The notes under the pieces were generated by a model, which was not told the DNA's origin, made no database searches, and saw only the letters and a list, made by a program, of their open reading frames with translations. Below are positions 1 through 7,836 of a DNA stretch of 53,475 nucleotides, one piece after another. Source of the stretch: a virus; the IMG/VR virus record IMGVR_UViG_3300028388_004078, positions 1 through 53,475 of that record; one strand, 5' to 3'. Positions within the stretch are counted from its first letter, which is position 1; every line of letters begins with the position of its first letter. Made by a program: the position numbers and the translations under genes.

Positions 1-187
1 CGGTAGATATACGGACACTGTAACCGGTGATAGCAGAACCACCGTCGTCGGGGTCCGCCGCTCTGGTCACGCTGATCTGGGTGTCGCTGTCCACCACAAG
101 TGTTGGAGGCACCATTTGTGCAGGTACGGTTGGCGCTTCGGCAAATCTGCGCGGCGCGCTTATACTCAAACCCAGCGAAAATTGCAT
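1..187 (-). CDS. Fibronectin type III-like tail or spike protein, N-terminal part
   Basis: The reading frame starts at the ATG at 187 and leaves the window at base 1, so only the first 62 residues are seen. After a short leader it shows PPTLVVDSDTQISV followed by DPDDGGSAITGYSVR, the pattern of the first strands of a fibronectin type III domain with the typical GGSxITGY turn. Such domains occur in phage tail tips, fibres and spikes and bind carbohydrate or other structural proteins. It lies 42 bp downstream of the spike-base gene. The ribosome-binding site is weak. The fold call is from motif only. Confidence 0.6.
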   Translation of the reverse strand, partial: MQFSLGLSISAPRRFAEAPTVPAQMVPPTLVVDSDTQISVTRAADPDDGGSAITGYSVRIST

Positions 188-228
188 AATGCGCGCCCTG
201 TGTGTTTAGTTACGGTGACACGAGCGAG

Positions 229-492
229 TCAAATCCAGCCGGTTATTTGGGATGCCGTTGTGCCAGTTGCGTTTATCCGGGTAGCTACCAATGGATATGT
301 TCCAACAGGGAGATTCCCGGTTACGTGTGTGTTTCCTTTTCTATCAACGAAGGAAATGGCTCCACCGCTATTTATCGTAACTGCCCGAATAGGTACAGAA
401 AGGTCTGTTACGTCGCTGGGGGTAATTGAACTAGCCCCCAGTGCCGGACCTGTAAATTGCGGAGCGTAATTCTGAAACGTATCCTGCGCCAT
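229..492 (-). CDS. Spike base protein, RCAP_Rcc01079-like
   Basis: This 87-residue protein has the sequence features of the spike base family first named from the Rhodobacter capsulatus gene transfer agent: an ITPSDVTDL segment near residue 22, an RAVTINSGG strand turn, then VTGNLPVGTYPL and a C-terminal TRINATGTTA motif. Family members form the base that anchors a head spike or fibre on the capsid. It sits just upstream of the fn3-containing gene, fitting a two-gene spike module. Identification rests on recalled family motifs, not a search. Confidence 0.65.
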   Translation of the reverse strand: MAQDTFQNYAPQFTGPALGASSITPSDVTDLSVPIRAVTINSGGAISFVDRKGNTHVTGNLPVGTYPLVATRINATGTTASQITGWI

Positions 493-507
493 CCGGCTCC
501 CCGTTGA

Positions 508-1116
508 TTAAGAAGATGGGTTATCTTCGTCTTCGATTTTTTCGTTTTCAAGTTTGACCAAAGTGGAAATTACGGTATCTTTACTTGCCCGATGATGAAT
601 CTTAGTGTTATAGCGCTTTAGGGCCATTTCACGCAAGGATTCTTCTGGGAACCCATTTAAGTATTCCTCAACGTCAGAATTTCCCGTGACCTTTTTGGCA
701 ATAACATCCAATGGATCATTGTCTGGGTCAAAAAACTTTTCCGTGGAAGATTTCTCATCAAGCGTAATGGGAGCGGCGGTTGGTTCTTCCGGGACTTCGT
801 CCGTACTTTCGTCTGTTTTGGTTGCGTCTACCGGAAACCATGTATACCACCCAGAAGCAACCATGTCAAACGCGTTGGCTTTGGCTACTTCGTGGGCGTT
901 GCCATCCTTGTCATATACGGTCTGCGTTGATTCGGATGGGTCCACAGGCCCATCAGACTCGATACGCTCTTTTCCGATATCATCCAAACCCCAGAAAAAC
1001 CTTCCAGTTGTTACAAGCTCTCTTGCATTCATGAGCGTTGCTTTTACAGGGTTTCTGTTGGCATCAAAAACGGTTACTTCTTCTGTTTTTGCGTCGAAGT
1101 TGTTCTGTGCGGTCAT
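508..1116 (-). CDS. Structural-region hypothetical protein
   Basis: A 202-residue acidic protein. The start is supported by GGAG 6 bp before the ATG. The N-terminal 90 residues contain two similar strand-rich segments (VTVFDANRNPVKATLMNARE and VYDKDGNAHEVAKANAFDM), each followed by a short aromatic stretch ending in W, so there may be an internal duplication. The C-terminal 60 residues look helical and charged. It lies between the spike-base and capsid-cement genes, so a virion or assembly role is likely. Its family is not recognised. Confidence 0.6.
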   Translation of the reverse strand: MTAQNNFDAKTEEVTVFDANRNPVKATLMNARELVTTGRFFWGLDDIGKERIESDGPVDPSESTQTVYDKDGNAHEVAKANAFDMVASGWYTWFPVDATKTDESTDEVPEEPTAAPITLDEKSSTEKFFDPDNDPLDVIAKKVTGNSDVEEYLNGFPEESLREMALKRYNTKIHHRASKDTVISTLVKLENEKIEDEDNPSS

Positions 1117-1178
1117 GTCGGGACTCCGTTATTTACGTCAGAAAACAGGGAGCCAAAGGCTCCCTGTTACGCGCAATA

Positions 1179-1670
1179 TCAGCGCTTGATGTTCAACCAA
1201 GAAGAGAAAGTGATCGAAGGAGTGGTTCCCGCAAGAACCGCCTGTAAAGCAATTTCCGTGCGGTCTGCTTCGAGTTTTTCGATGGTTGCAGCGTCAAGGG
1301 GCACAACAAACTGACCGGTCTGCGCAGTGCCCGCTGGCAGGACGAGAGAGCCAACAAGCGCGCCAGAAGCACCATCCCCTGCGTCACCTGCGTAAACGTT
1401 GAACGTGTACGCTTCATCCCCATCCGCAATATCGACGGTAGAAACGGCAATCACTACGTCGTAGCCTTGCGCGCCCAGTTTGTTTGCGAGATCCCCGCGA
1501 CCCCCGACCATCTTATCTAGTGCGCCCAGATTGAGGCCGGTTGATGTTGCGTATGTACCACCCGCGAGAGCGGCTGCATCTAGAACAGCAGTAGCAGTAA
1601 CCGCTGCGGAGCCCGGCGCAACAAAAGCCGTGTCCTTATCGTAAGTGTAATTGACTTCAGAGCGAGCCAT
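1179..1670 (-). CDS. Capsid decoration/cement protein, Bbp16-like
   Basis: This 163-residue protein is rich in Ala, Gly, Thr and beta-strand propensity, and lies directly downstream of the major capsid gene in transcription order. It resembles the Bbp16-type cement family: an N-terminal segment with DAAALAGGTYATSTGLNLG, a central DVVIAVSTVDIADGDEAYTF strand pair, and a C-terminal edge ending in SSWLNIKR. Such proteins sit on the HK97-type shell and stabilise it. A strong hairpin (1713-1740) between it and the capsid gene may adjust the ratio of the two. The family assignment is from memory. Confidence 0.55.
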   Translation of the reverse strand: MARSEVNYTYDKDTAFVAPGSAAVTATAVLDAAALAGGTYATSTGLNLGALDKMVGGRGDLANKLGAQGYDVVIAVSTVDIADGDEAYTFNVYAGDAGDGASGALVGSLVLPAGTAQTGQFVVPLDAATIEKLEADRTEIALQAVLAGTTPSITFSSWLNIKR

Positions 1671-1712
1671 GTGTATTCTCCTGTGAGTAGAGGTCTGTGC
1701 CTTCTAAAGGGG

Positions 1713-1740
1713 TTAACTGAGGGGCAGGCCCCTCAGTTAA
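1713..1740 (-). terminator. Hairpin between capsid and cement genes
   Basis: A perfect 12-bp inverted repeat (TTAACTGAGGGG with its complement, 4-nt loop) lies immediately after the capsid stop codon. It has no T run, so it is more likely a partial terminator or an mRNA-stabilising 3' hairpin than a full intrinsic terminator. Confidence 0.55.
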
Positions 1741-1742
1741 GG

Positions 1743-2669
1743 TCACTTGACGACCGCAGCGTCGCTGATGCCGCGCAAACGTGCCGCAGCCCGTCCGTGC
1801 AGAACTGCCATGCCGACAAGCCACTCGACTCGGGTGCGCATGGCCGGACGGTCCTGAAGTTCTCCAAGGTCACGAACTTCCATGATTCCGTTCTGAAGAC
1901 CGACCACGCCTTCGTCCGACATGTTTACACAGTAAATCGAAGTAGCCGTCGCTGTCGAACCGCCGGAACCGACTTCGTCGAAGGCGATGATCTGTTTGTT
2001 GGACGCATCGTAGTCCATGACTACAATTGGAAGACCGTCGAACTGAGTGACCCGGCGACCGAACTCGTCCTGAGTGTAGGTGATGTAGCCACCCACAGCA
2101 GGGTCCGTAGCAGCCGCGCTAAGAAGGTTGCGCATCTTCTTCGACATGATTAGATGCGTCGGATTATCCACTTGGTCGATCAAGTCGCGTAGACGCGTGA
2201 TCGTGAGCGGGTCCCCGCCATTGGTATTCCCCTGATCCAGAAGCTGGTCGCCCTGAATACGCGTACGAAGGCCGTCGAATTCTCTTGGATCAGAAACGGA
2301 GTTACCGTTGATCATTTTCGCGCCAATTGTCAAAGACATGGCCTTGACCTTACGCAGTTCGTGCGCGCCACGAACGTCTTCGGATGTCATCTTGAGCGTC
2401 GCCAGATCGACGTCGAGGTCGCCGCCTCCGATGCGCAGGCGCTCGGTCTCAGGGTTCATGATGCCAGCGGAAGGGGTGTATCCTTCACCAACACCACGGA
2501 ATGCCACACCCGGCAGAGAGCCTTCCATGTTGTAGACATACGCACCGCCATCAACAGGGATGAAACGGGTAACGCGCAACAGATCGCTCGAGCGAGCGAA
2601 GTGCTCAATGATGGTGTTCCGCAGAACCTCACCGGGATTGAGCTTGGATGCTTCAAAAAGAGTAATCAC
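1743..2669 (-). CDS. Major capsid protein (HK97-like)
   Basis: This 308-residue protein starts at a GTG with GGAGA spaced correctly upstream. The N-terminal third (VYNMEGSLPGVAFRGVGEGYTPSAG) is typical of the N-arm/E-loop region, and NPTHLIMSKKMRNLL, GGYITYTQDEFGRRVTQFDGLPIVVMD and the C-terminal VVGLQNGIMEVRDLGE match the P- and A-domain pattern of HK97-fold coat proteins. It follows a coiled-coil scaffold gene and a DUF4055-type portal gene, the classic order for this head module. It forms the icosahedral shell. Full length, no lesion seen. Confidence 0.85.
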   Translation of the reverse strand: MITLFEASKLNPGEVLRNTIIEHFARSSDLLRVTRFIPVDGGAYVYNMEGSLPGVAFRGVGEGYTPSAGIMNPETERLRIGGGDLDVDLATLKMTSEDVRGAHELRKVKAMSLTIGAKMINGNSVSDPREFDGLRTRIQGDQLLDQGNTNGGDPLTITRLRDLIDQVDNPTHLIMSKKMRNLLSAAATDPAVGGYITYTQDEFGRRVTQFDGLPIVVMDYDASNKQIIAFDEVGSGGSTATATSIYCVNMSDEGVVGLQNGIMEVRDLGELQDRPAMRTRVEWLVGMAVLHGRAAARLRGISDAAVVK

Positions 2670-2833
2670 TTTCGTGTCTCCTAAACTTCGGTTTGCTTGC
2701 TTCGGTTGGTGGGCTGTGAAGCAGGCTCCCCGAGCCTAGCGACCCCCTCAACTCAGCCCGTAAGCTAAGGGTATTTGTGACGACCACCCCGTGGAAGTCT
2801 GTGTGGCGGGGGCAGGAACGCTGCCCCTGCCTG

Positions 2834-3652
2834 TTAGGTAAGTCCGTGCTTCCGCGCGTACTTCATGCGTTCTGCGGGAGGCATCTTTTCCATCTCACTT
2901 TGGGTCAAACGCCCGCCAATTTTGTCAGAGTTTCCGCTTGCGCCGCCGCCTCTGGAGCCTTGGAAAAGAAACTCATTTTCCGAGCGCTCTTTCAACAACC
3001 ACTCTTTCATAGACATCGGCGTGACTCCGTCAGAGCCGTAAATCACAGTACCGTCGCCGGTTTTTGGCGTCACCTTTCCATCGTCTTCTACCCGGAAAGT
3101 TTGTAGCGCCTTTGGAAGAACGAAAGTCACGGCCTTGTCGATCATCGCGATATCCGGGTCCGCCGCTGCCAAACGTACAGCGTTCTCTACCTGCATTGAG
3201 TTAGCACGTTGCTCCGCCTTAACGGCTCGTTCTTTGTGTGCGTCGCGATCACGCGCGGCTGTTGCCAGTTGTTCTTTGTACGACTGGTGTACCTCGCTTA
3301 CGCGAGCCGCCGCCGCTTCTTCCAAAGATGTGTTCTCGACGAGTGCCCCGTCTTCGACTTTCTTCTTGGTCTCTCTCAACGAATCAAGGACAGCAGCGAA
3401 CTCATTCAGCTTTCCAGACTCTAGATCGGGTAGGGGTACTCCGGTGACTTGCTCATATTGAGACAAAGCCGCCTGCATGCCGTCACGCTCCTTGGAAATT
3501 TCGATATTTTTTTCTCGAAACTCCTTTACGCGCACGGCGCCATCAACGGTGACGATGTATTTTCCGTTTTCGCCCTCTTCCGCATACTCTCGGATTCCCT
3601 CCGGGACATCCGACAACGATTCATACGTAAGTTTTGCTGCCATTTTTTTCAC
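2834..3652 (-). CDS. Capsid scaffolding protein
   Basis: A 272-residue protein with long charged coiled-coil stretches between residues about 45 and 170 (KERDGMQAALSQYEQ; RDRDAHKERAVKAEQRA). The basic, glycine-rich C-terminus (RGGGASGNSDKIGGRL, then MPPAERMKYARKHGL) is typical of scaffold domains that bind the coat protein. It lies between portal and coat genes. The start is uncertain: a GTG at 3652 or an ATG at 3643, neither with a strong ribosome-binding site. No protease motif is visible. Confidence 0.75.
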   Translation of the reverse strand: MKKMAAKLTYESLSDVPEGIREYAEEGENGKYIVTVDGAVRVKEFREKNIEISKERDGMQAALSQYEQVTGVPLPDLESGKLNEFAAVLDSLRETKKKVEDGALVENTSLEEAAAARVSEVHQSYKEQLATAARDRDAHKERAVKAEQRANSMQVENAVRLAAADPDIAMIDKAVTFVLPKALQTFRVEDDGKVTPKTGDGTVIYGSDGVTPMSMKEWLLKERSENEFLFQGSRGGGASGNSDKIGGRLTQSEMEKMPPAERMKYARKHGLT

Positions 3653-3779
3653 AACACCCCGTGTTGCGCCCTTCTGATGTTAAACTGAAACCACCGGCTT
3701 CAGGCGAGGGTGGGTCCCTCTATTACAAATAGTCACATTTGTATCGACTAGACAAAATGCGGTTATTTGATTTGATGCA

Positions 3780-3808
3780 TTGATACACGAAAAGAACTAA
3801 AAAGTCAA
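3780..3808 (-). promoter_or_regulatory. Promoter for scaffold-capsid operon
   Basis: On the minus strand, TTGACT is followed by a 17-bp spacer and TATCAA, about 130 bp upstream of the scaffold gene in an AT-rich gap. A weaker TTGTCT/TATTTG pair lies closer to the gene. No GANTC in the spacer, unlike the accessory-region promoters. Confidence 0.5.
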
Positions 3809-3835
3809 GTTATTGACAGTAAACGGGTCACACTT

Positions 3836-4027
3836 TTAGAACTTTTCTGGGTCATCAAAGAAAAAAGACGGATCATACGAGCGGTTCAAATGGTTTAGGA
3901 TGGTCTGAGCCGCGTCTTCGCCAACTAAATCCTTCAAGTATTCGTAAGACATGTCCGGGAATGAATCATCCAGATCGTCCAGATCGTCCAACGCATAAAT
4001 ATCGTCTTGAATATCGCGTCGCGACAT
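3836..4027 (-). CDS. Small acidic hypothetical protein
   Basis: A 63-residue very acidic protein with repeated LDDLDD units near residues 12-21 and a C-terminal FFFDDPEKF. Its ATG directly abuts the TAA stop of the portal gene, so it is probably translated by coupling. Position between portal and scaffold genes suggests a head-assembly helper. No family recognised. Confidence 0.55.
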   Translation of the reverse strand: MSRRDIQDDIYALDDLDDLDDSFPDMSYEYLKDLVGEDAAQTILNHLNRSYDPSFFFDDPEKF

Positions 4028-5656
4028 TTAACCAGACTCACTACGGTTCATTTCCCTAGCCGCGCGCGCTTGGCTGGGAACACCCGGCATATCCGGATCG
4101 TCTGGGTTGCCTTCAACATCCTCACCAGAGGTTCCGAGTCCTTCCTGCGTCAGTCGGTACTCATGAAAACTCTTTGCGTCAGGAAACATCTGCATTTTTG
4201 CCAAAACATCTACCATATTCGGGAACTGCTTGCTGTCCCGAAGAAGCTGTTCGTATTCGGCTTTGTCCATCCATTCAGGAATTACATCGGCACGCTTCAG
4301 ATAATCGTACACAACTTCAAGCGGAATAACCCCATCCGCGTACATCTGATGAATTGCTCTAAATTCTCTAGCTCCGGCGTCTTTTATTAGGAAATCGCGG
4401 CTAACCTCGAACAGTATTTCGTCAATTTCTGTTTGGGAAGCATTGTTCCAGTCGGCCCACCAACGCAATGTTTGCGTGAGACCGTCATCGGAGGTATCGG
4501 CAAGGTTCAAAAGAAGCGTTTGCTCGTTCTTCTCCTGCATAAGCAGCGAATTATCGCTTTCGGAGGCGCCGCGAGAGGTACCCGGCATCATTCGACCCCC
4601 AATAGCCGAGATTTGTGATTCTTTTTGTGCCAGAGCGCTTTCAAGGAACTTCAGGCCGACGCCATTGAACTCCAGAATCCCGGCTTGCTCACCTTTGTCC
4701 AGTATCCATACCGTGTCCGGGCCAACGCTGTATTCCGCCTGCGCGTTTGCATCGTTTTGAACCCAGTAAGTGGGGCACGCCGTGTAAAAACGTCCATGCT
4801 CAAGCTGCGCGTACGAATAATAGTGCGCATAATTCAAAGTCACAATATCCAGAATAGGCGGCTTTTGTACGTCTGGATGGTTCGTAAATGGCCCAACAAT
4901 CAAAAACGGGATGTAATCCAGTGTTTGGCCACGCACCGTAGGGGTAATAATTTGATTGGGGATATTGTCCAGATCGGGAACGCTGAAAGAATCTAGGTCT
5001 TCGTAAAGGAACTGCTCGTATACGACAACACCATCATAATCATTCAGAAGAAGCATTCGGTAACGTACTTTGTACTCGTAAGGTGCCCACAAACCCTTCC
5101 GATCATAGTATATTTCCCGTAGTGTTACCTTTGCAAGCTTCCAGCGGCCATTTATCTCCGCCATCTCCCAATCGACTATGTTTTCTGCAACATAGTGCGC
5201 GATGTAGGCATCTCCTGTTCCGTCGGGGTTTGCGTCTACCAACATCCCGAACCTGCCCACAGCCAAAACTTCCTTTACCATTGTTTTGGCAAGGAGGTGA
5301 AGGGACATTCCGTCTTTTGTGATGTTGGAAATATTTGGCTTAAAACGTTTCGGAAGTCCAGAAATCTTTGGGAGACGCTTGAAAACTGTGCCATAAAGCG
5401 CATTAAGAGTTCGAGAAGTCATGTTGTAGAATACCGCACGTTGCAGATAAGCAGCGTACTGCTTCGCGTCGTGCATTGGCATTTTTGGGAGATATTTTTC
5501 CCTCTTGCGCTTTACCTCAACCTCCCCGATCTCGGCATCCCTAATTTTCTCCCATTCCGGAGCGTAATAAACGTAATCCGGGTGAAGAAAAGAAGACGCC
5601 CTTTGTGGGACGGCCATTTCGTTGCGAACAGTCGGATTTGGCACTTGTGTAGACAT
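4028..5656 (-). CDS. Portal protein (DUF4055 type)
   Basis: A 542-residue protein with the hallmarks of the DUF4055 portal family: an N-terminal HPDYVYYAPEWEKIRD segment, YNMTSRTLNALYGTVFKRLP, LLAKTMVKEVLAVGRFGMLVD, then GARMMPGTS-like IGGRMMPGTSRGASES and a helical C-terminal crown. It forms the dodecameric DNA entry ring at one capsid vertex. The ATG lies only about 6 bp after a -10 element at 5662-5667 and has no Shine-Dalgarno sequence, so the mRNA may be leaderless. Full length. Confidence 0.85.
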   Translation of the reverse strand: MSTQVPNPTVRNEMAVPQRASSFLHPDYVYYAPEWEKIRDAEIGEVEVKRKREKYLPKMPMHDAKQYAAYLQRAVFYNMTSRTLNALYGTVFKRLPKISGLPKRFKPNISNITKDGMSLHLLAKTMVKEVLAVGRFGMLVDANPDGTGDAYIAHYVAENIVDWEMAEINGRWKLAKVTLREIYYDRKGLWAPYEYKVRYRMLLLNDYDGVVVYEQFLYEDLDSFSVPDLDNIPNQIITPTVRGQTLDYIPFLIVGPFTNHPDVQKPPILDIVTLNYAHYYSYAQLEHGRFYTACPTYWVQNDANAQAEYSVGPDTVWILDKGEQAGILEFNGVGLKFLESALAQKESQISAIGGRMMPGTSRGASESDNSLLMQEKNEQTLLLNLADTSDDGLTQTLRWWADWNNASQTEIDEILFEVSRDFLIKDAGAREFRAIHQMYADGVIPLEVVYDYLKRADVIPEWMDKAEYEQLLRDSKQFPNMVDVLAKMQMFPDAKSFHEYRLTQEGLGTSGEDVEGNPDDPDMPGVPSQARAAREMNRSESG

Positions 5657-5661
5657 GTGGA

Positions 5662-5691
5662 GATATTGCTATATAAAATAGCACATGTCAA
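5662..5691 (-). promoter_or_regulatory. Late-type promoter before portal gene
   Basis: TTGACA, an 18-bp spacer beginning TGTGCT and ending AGC, then AATATC. A close match (TTGACATGTGCT, T-rich, AGCAATAT) recurs at 42600-42629 before an unknown gene of the packaging cluster, so this looks like a structural-gene promoter class. The predicted start of transcription is at or next to the portal ATG. Confidence 0.6.
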
Positions 5692-5741
5692 TACCCTTCG
5701 GTTCGAGGGGTGAGACAAAATGGCGTTCTGAACGTTTTTTA

Positions 5742-5816
5742 TGGATCCGCCTGCGAGAATCGAACTCGCTCCCCCGGAGTACAAAACCGGTGCCCCACCA
5801 TTTGAGCTTAGGCGGA
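5742..5816 (-). tRNA. tRNA-Thr(TGT)
   Basis: Acceptor TCCGCCT pairs with the 3' strand AGGCGGA and CCA is encoded. The anticodon loop TTTGTAC gives TGT with U33 and A37; the last anticodon-stem pair is a T-T mismatch. T loop TTCGATT. First transcript-distal member of the tRNA array. Confidence 0.85.
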
Positions 5817-5819
5817 ATT

Positions 5820-5870
5820 ATGTACGATCTACAAGTCATAAACCGGTTTTATGTCCTGTAGATCGTACAT
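5820..5870. repeat. Long perfect inverted repeat between two tRNAs
   Basis: A 14-bp perfect inverted repeat (ATGTACGATCTACA and its complement) encloses 23 nt that are themselves nearly palindromic around CCGG, so the whole 51-bp element can form one long hairpin or cruciform. It lies exactly between tRNA-Thr(TGT) and tRNA-Thr(CGT), with no T run. Possible RNase III processing site. Confidence 0.8.
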
Positions 5871-5877
5871 TAGAAGT

Positions 5878-5954
5878 TGGTGCTGACGGCGGGATTCGAA
5901 CCCACGACGCCCTACTTACGAGGCAGGCGCTCTGGCCGCTGAGCTACGTCAGCA
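5878..5954 (-). tRNA. tRNA-Thr(CGT)
   Basis: Acceptor GCTGACG with encoded CCA, D arm with GCTC/GAGC, anticodon loop CTCGTAA (CGT), T arm GTGGG/CCCGC with TTCGAAT. Separated from the next tRNA by one base. Confidence 0.9.
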
Positions 5955-5955
5955 T

Positions 5956-6032
5956 TGGTGCTCCCGGCAGGATTCGAACCCGCGACGACCCGAGGTAGAA
6001 GCTCGGCGCTCTGTCCACTGAGCTACGGAAGC
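5956..6032 (-). tRNA. tRNA-Arg(TCT)
   Basis: Acceptor GCTTCCG/CGGGAGC, anticodon stem CCGAG/CTCGG with loop CTTCTAC (TCT, reads AGA), T loop TTCGAAT, encoded CCA. It directly precedes tRNA-Thr(CGT) in the transcript. Confidence 0.9.
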
Positions 6033-6044
6033 GTTTTCGCTTGC

Positions 6045-6251
6045 TCACGCCGATTGCAAGCTATTGAACTTGCGCATGTACCGCATGAACAAGATCGCTT
6101 TGTCTTCGGCGTTGGACGTTGCCTCGCCCATGTCGTCCATAGGAACAGGAAAGGCTTCATCGAATTCTGTTAAATACCAAAGATTTCCGGCATGTGCGTG
6201 TGTGAACCGGACGCGCCTATTTTCGGTGGCAGCGCGCTTTATATCAATCAT
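6045..6251 (-). CDS. Small hypothetical protein in tRNA array
   Basis: A 68-residue protein (MIDIKRAATENRRVRF...) with a good ribosome-binding site, AGGAG, whose bases lie right beside the CCA end of tRNA-Ser(GGA). Release of that tRNA would therefore expose or trim the mRNA 5' end. The sequence is hydrophilic with a central LWYLTEFDE segment. No family recognised. Confidence 0.5.
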   Translation of the reverse strand: MIDIKRAATENRRVRFTHAHAGNLWYLTEFDEAFPVPMDDMGEATSNAEDKAILFMRYMRKFNSLQSA

Positions 6252-6263
6252 GTCGATCTCCTG

Positions 6264-6354
6264 TGGCGGACGGCGGAGGAATTGAACCCCACACGAGTCT
6301 CCACGTGCGTACCGCTTTCCAAGCGGCCCCCGCTACCAAGCAGGATCACCGTCC
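6264..6354 (-). tRNA. tRNA-Ser(GGA)
   Basis: Type II tRNA: acceptor GGACGGT/GCCGTCC, discriminator G, encoded CCA, long variable arm, anticodon loop TTGGAAA (GGA). The 3' end abuts the ribosome-binding site of the small gene at 6045-6251. Confidence 0.88.
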
Positions 6355-6376
6355 GTTGTCTTCGGACGTAGGACAC

Positions 6377-6873
6377 TTAGTGCCCTACGCCGAACTTTCC
6401 TCGAACGCCGTGGTCAGCAACATGTGTTGCCGCCCAAGCGAAAGGCTTCGTACGAACCGGAAGACCGGTGACGCCTGTGACGTAACCGACCGCCGACGCC
6501 CGAGCACAGTTTGAGCCGTGTCGAGGGTCGTCGTTGATGTCCAAATGGACTTCAACTTCGTAATCCAACAGTTCTTCTTCCAACTGCTGGTAAACTTCGA
6601 CGGAACGATACGCTTCTTGCATCATTCGAATCATTGGGCGGTTCTTATTCTGATCGTAGTCCTGCGCCTTGTCTGTTGCAGTAAAAACGCGACATCCAGC
6701 ACGGCGTCCGTTCTCGTCAAGTTTGGAAATTACGACAACGGTTGTATAAGTTGCCCACCAAATATCCTGAGAGTCTTTCTTTCGAGAAGGTCGCAGCCGA
6801 TGTAGACATCTGAACCCGGAGGCACGGTGGCGAGATATGCCCGGACTTTTTCTAGCTTTTCTTCGGGCAGCAT
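6377..6873 (-). pseudogene. DUF458 (YkuK-like RNase H fold) protein, reading frame interrupted
   Basis: The downstream frame contains the conserved core of the DUF458/YkuK family: YTTVVVISKL, MIRMMQEAYRSVEVYQQLEEELL, VEVHLDINDD and YVTGVTGLPVRTKPFAWAATHVAD. The proper start, with GGAG 7 bp upstream, is the ATG at 6873 (MLPEEKLEKVRAYLATVPPG...VYIGCD), but it lies in another frame. Between VYIGCD and SQDIWWATY, where the family has a continuous VYIGxDSQ motif, there are 17 extra bases flanked by two GAC codons (6773-6792). Removing them restores the motif exactly. It could be a pseudogene, a sequencing artefact or a translational hop. Members are predicted nucleases with an RNase H fold. Confidence 0.65.
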
Positions 6874-6961
6874 CGGCTGTCTCCTTTTTTGTTACAGGTG
6901 TAAATCCAATCCTTTCAGGCAGTGAACCCCGCCTTCGGGAGCAAAAACGTAACCGCACGTA

Positions 6962-7477
6962 TCAACGGCCATTCCCAAACCTCGGCACACGCCTTTGAGG
7001 TGGTCTAGCGTTTACAAGCACCGGCACAAAACTTAATACGCGCCCGGCGTGCTCCGCCTTAACATCAAGATGTAAATCCAGTCCTTTCAGGCAATGAACT
7101 TCGCCTTCTGGCGCAAAAACATACCCGCATGTATCCACGGGGATGAAGTGAGTGACCTGCCCGTCTCGAACGGGATAAGTCGGATCGTGGAGGACATCGG
7201 CAACAAAACCAAACGCCTTGGCATTCTCGATTGCCTCGACAAGGTCTTCGCCGGTTCCGGCGTCCAGCACAATCGTCGTGCCGAAACCCTGATGGGTCTG
7301 CGCCTTCCATTCCATGTAAGCGCTGACCTCGGTCGTGACGCCGTCGCAGTTGGCGCGTTTCAGCCGATCCATGGTAGCGGTGAAAGCGTTGGCGGCGTGG
7401 GCAGCTTGCGCCATACCCTTACCAGCGTTCATGCTTTCCATGTCGGTACGCATGAGAATGTAAAGACGCGGTTCCAT
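6962..7477 (-). CDS. Peptidyl-tRNA hydrolase II-like protein
   Basis: A 171-residue protein starting at the ATG at 7477 (AAGGAG upstream). LYILMRTDMESMNAGKGMAQAAHAAN carries the PTH2 signature (RTD, then GKxxAQAAHA), followed by WKAQTHQGFGTTIVL and NAKAFGFVADVLHDPTYP, all in PTH2 order. PTH2 enzymes free tRNA from stalled or dropped-off peptidyl-tRNA, which suits a gene inside a tRNA array. The last 35 or so residues are not PTH2: they are encoded by a copy of the structured segment at 12334-12416, and the original C-terminal coding DNA is repeated just after the new stop (6899-6960). Confidence 0.7.
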   Translation of the reverse strand: MEPRLYILMRTDMESMNAGKGMAQAAHAANAFTATMDRLKRANCDGVTTEVSAYMEWKAQTHQGFGTTIVLDAGTGEDLVEAIENAKAFGFVADVLHDPTYPVRDGQVTHFIPVDTCGYVFAPEGEVHCLKGLDLHLDVKAEHAGRVLSFVPVLVNARPPQRRVPRFGNGR

Positions 7478-7491
7478 TGTGTTCTCCTTCG

Positions 7492-7581
7492 TGGCGGATG
7501 GCGGAGGATTCGAACCCCATGGACATTCGCCCATCCTCTGTTTAGCAAACAGTGACCGAGACCTACCCGGCAACACCATCC
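7492..7581 (-). tRNA. tRNA-Ser(GCT)
   Basis: Type II tRNA with acceptor GGATGGT/GCCATCC, G73, encoded CCA, long variable arm and anticodon loop TTGCTAA (GCT, reads AGC/AGT). Confidence 0.88.
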
Positions 7582-7587
7582 ATTTCA

Positions 7588-7836
7588 TCACCAATAGTAT
7601 TCGTGCGGCTTTTTGTCAAGAGGCCATGTCATGTTATCGGTGTCTTCGCCTCGAAGAACAAGGCGTTCCAGTTTGCGTTCTTCCCGACGACGTGGGCGGG
7701 TGTGAAACAGAATGTTGTGGCTGGACGGAGTGCCCTGCCACCAACGCCAATCTTCCGACGACAGTTTGCGCTTGAGGTCGTTACTGCTCCCGATACCCAT
7801 GTGGATGCGGGAACGCTTGCGCTTGTAGTTTGCCAT
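7588..7836 (-). CDS. Small basic hypothetical protein
   Basis: An 82-residue basic protein (MANYKRKRSRIHMGIG...) with AAGGAG 7 bp before the ATG. The middle contains SSEDWRWWQGTP and RPRRREERKLERLVLRGE. Arg/Lys content and position inside the tRNA array suggest nucleic acid contact, but no domain is recognised. It ends 7 bp before tRNA-Ser(GCT). Confidence 0.5.
   Translation of the reverse strand: MANYKRKRSRIHMGIGSSNDLKRKLSSEDWRWWQGTPSSHNILFHTRPRRREERKLERLVLRGEDTDNMTWPLDKKPHEYYW

Noticed and set aside
1671-2684. Long plus-strand frames opposite the capsid gene
   Set aside because: They lack ribosome-binding sites and family patterns; they mirror the coding strand of the capsid gene.
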